Part shown: piece after piece, positions 62,720 through 64,000 of the stretch | How positions within the stretch are numbered: the first letter of the stretch is position 1 | Layout: each line of letters starts with the position of its first letter | Source of the DNA: Rothia nasimurium | GTDB taxonomy: Bacteria; Actinomycetota; Actinomycetes; Actinomycetales; Micrococcaceae | Direction of reading: 5' to 3' | DNA length: 64,000 nt | Assembly (NCBI RefSeq): GCF_928381705.1 | Contig: NZ_CAKMSR010000014.1 | Span: 1-64,000 of the forward strand | Notes under the pieces: model-generated | What the model saw: only the letters and a program-made list of their open reading frames with translations | The model's database searches: none | What the model was told of the DNA's origin: nothing | Made by a program: the position numbers and the translations under genes

Positions 62720-64000
62720 TTACTGAGCTTCAGTTTCCTTGCCTGTACCTTCTGCCAGCTCTTCAAGGCGTTTTTGTCGGCGGGCACGCAGGGACTTAGG
62801 ACGCTTCACCACGGGCCGGAAGGGCACAGCGGGCTCTTCAGCTTCAGCCTCGGGTGCAGCCTCTGCTTCTGCTTCGCCAGATGCGGTATCTTCAGCTTCG
62901 TTTTCAGGCGCTACTTCCTCAGCGTCAGTAGCAGCTTCATCGCTCTCGGCGGGCTCCTCACTTTCGGCAGGCTGGGTCTGCTCACGGTCAGCCATAATGC
63001 GAGCCAGCGCCAGCGCAGCGGCGCCCTTCTCGCTAGAGGCCGCAACCGACCCGCCCTCAGCGAGGGTCTTGCCACCGGCGTCCTGACTCTCTAGATCGCC
63101 CGACTCTGCGTCTGCCTGCTCGGCAGCGTCCGGCTGGGCAACGTCCAGTTGGTCAGGCCCAGCCTTTTCTGCCTTACGCTCGGCGCGGGCCGCTGCCTTC
63201 TGGGCCTTGGCCTCGGCGCGGGCTGCGCGCTTCTGCTCGCGGGTGGGCTTGACCTGGGCAAATCGCTCCAGTTCACCGGAGGTGTCGCGCACCAGCAGGT
63301 GGGCAAGGCCCAGCCCCAGCATGGTACCGGCCGCCAGCAGCACGGCAGAGAAAGCTCCAAAGATGAGGGGGCGCGGGCCGATAGCCGTGAAGCGGCCCAG
63401 CCCCAGCGACCCGTTAGCGGCCCAGCCCAGCAGGGTGGTCAGCAGGAAGGTCGGCAGCAGGGTCAGGACGGCAAGCCCCAGGGTAGAAAGGGGCCAGGAC
63501 AGCCAGCGGAAGCGAATCTTGAGGGAAAGCCACTCGTCAAAGTGGTTTTCGCCTTCGCGGAAGAACCACCAGCCGCCCAGGGCACCGGCGGCTAGGGGCA
63601 CGGCAAGGGCCAGGTAGCCCCAGGGTTCGGACGCGTGCGGCAGCGCCCCCAGCACCGGCAGGGAGGGCATGACCCCCACGTTGGTGCCGGTCAGGTCAAC
63701 GGAGGTGCCGGTGCCCAGGGCAAAGCCTGCGCCGGAGCTCCACGCCATGGAGTAGACCACCAAGTTCACGAGCAGACCCAGCTGCAGCAGGGTTAGGGCT
63801 AGGCCGCCGACGGCGCCAGCGTGCAGGGTCTGATAAAGGGAGACGACGTCGTCCCAGTGCCAGAAGAGGGTGACCACCAGCAGCAGGGCGCCACCGGCCA
63901 CAAAAGCCAGTACGCTCACCAGGGCCGCCCTCAGCAGGGCCCAGACGTAGGAGCCTGCCCAGCGGGAATACTGGCTGAATTTCTTCACCCAGTCGGCCGC
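62720..64000 (-). CDS. DUF6350 (PerM-like cell division) membrane protein, 5' end outside window
   Basis: At least 426 residues. Ten or so hydrophobic segments (first third to two thirds) are followed by a long charged, Ala/Glu/Lys-rich cytoplasmic tail ending ARRQKRLEELAEG. DUF6350 genes precede purN-purH in many actinobacteria, and the same order holds here except for the small plus-strand gene between. The frame is open to the window edge (ADW before a GTG at 63988). The true start is probably beyond 64000, or the GTG. Confidence 0.82.
   Translation of the reverse strand, partial: AADWVKKFSQYSRWAGSYVWALLRAALVSVLAFVAGGALLLVVTLFWHWDDVVSLYQTLHAGAVGGLALTLLQLGLLVNLVVYSMAWSSGAGFALGTGTSVDLTGTNVGVMPSLPVLGALPHASEPWGYLALAVPLAAGALGGWWFFREGENHFDEWLSLKIRFRWLSWPLSTLGLAVLTLLPTFLLTTLLGWAANGSLGLGRFTAIGPRPLIFGAFSAVLLAAGTMLGLGLAHLLVRDTSGELERFAQVKPTREQKRAARAEAKAQKAAARAERKAEKAGPDQLDVAQPDAAEQADAESGDLESQDAGGKTLAEGGSVAASSEKGAAALALARIMADREQTQPAESEEPAESDEAATDAEEVAPENEAEDTASGEAEAEAAPEAEAEEPAVPFRPVVKRPKSLRARRQKRLEELAEGTGKETEAQ

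Overview
The window is a chromosomal segment of a high-GC actinobacterium, most likely Micrococcaceae close to Rothia. The evidence is mycothiol chemistry (mca), the gene order isoprenyl transferase / hemolysin III / small membrane protein / mca / DUF4307 / greA that also occurs in mycobacteria, the ppx-DUF501-ftsB-eno and DUF6350-purN-purH neighbourhoods, TANNNT -10 boxes lying a few bases before ATG starts, and a cytochrome-b type sdhCDAB operon. The genus is an inference from gene content, not a database match.

Layout. 1-2.2 kb is an AT-rich accessory patch: the tail of an IS5-type transposase, then a three-gene minus-strand cassette (secreted SAR2788-like toxin, small acidic partner, membrane-anchored subtilase-like protein). 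fumC follows, then an AT-rich eight-helix membrane protein. 5-19 kb is core: thiolase, MarR, Nudix, prepilin peptidase, isoprenyl transferase, trhA, mca, greA, ilvA, AI-2E family permease, Bax-inhibitor-like protein, HAD phosphatase, a DUF2975/Xre pair and a tRNA with anticodon UAA. 18.5-26 kb holds ndh, a mycosin-like protease and ppx-DUF501-ftsB-eno-mazG. 26-37 kb is a nucleoside uptake and salvage block (add, deoA, cdd, two permeases, a double ATPase and a BMP lipoprotein). 37-45 kb holds an M20 amidohydrolase, sdhCDAB, manC and a Zur-box-controlled aztD.

45.4-51.5 kb is a compact island. It is bounded by a 110-bp direct repeat made of the 3' end of a 2'-5' RNA ligase gene. It carries a decayed IS3 transposase, a small secreted peptide with its own promoter, a NarL-type two-component system, a 5'-less ORF, a 45-codon gene and a NatAB-like ABC exporter. 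This looks like a peptide signalling or antimicrobial module carried by an element that integrated at a gene 3' end. 52-64 kb returns to core genes: trpS, gntR, folD-glyA, tetR, a VWA protein, purH, purN and DUF6350.

The least expected feature is a dispersed family of about 100-230 bp intergenic elements (12.5, 25.6, 31.3, 31.5, 45.2, 59.5 and 62.6 kb), nearly all at gene 3' ends. Each closes with long inverted arms whose sequence is private to the site. Several share internal words, and the internal stems change in a base-pair-preserving way between copies. That pattern points to selection on structure. I could not assign them to a known family.
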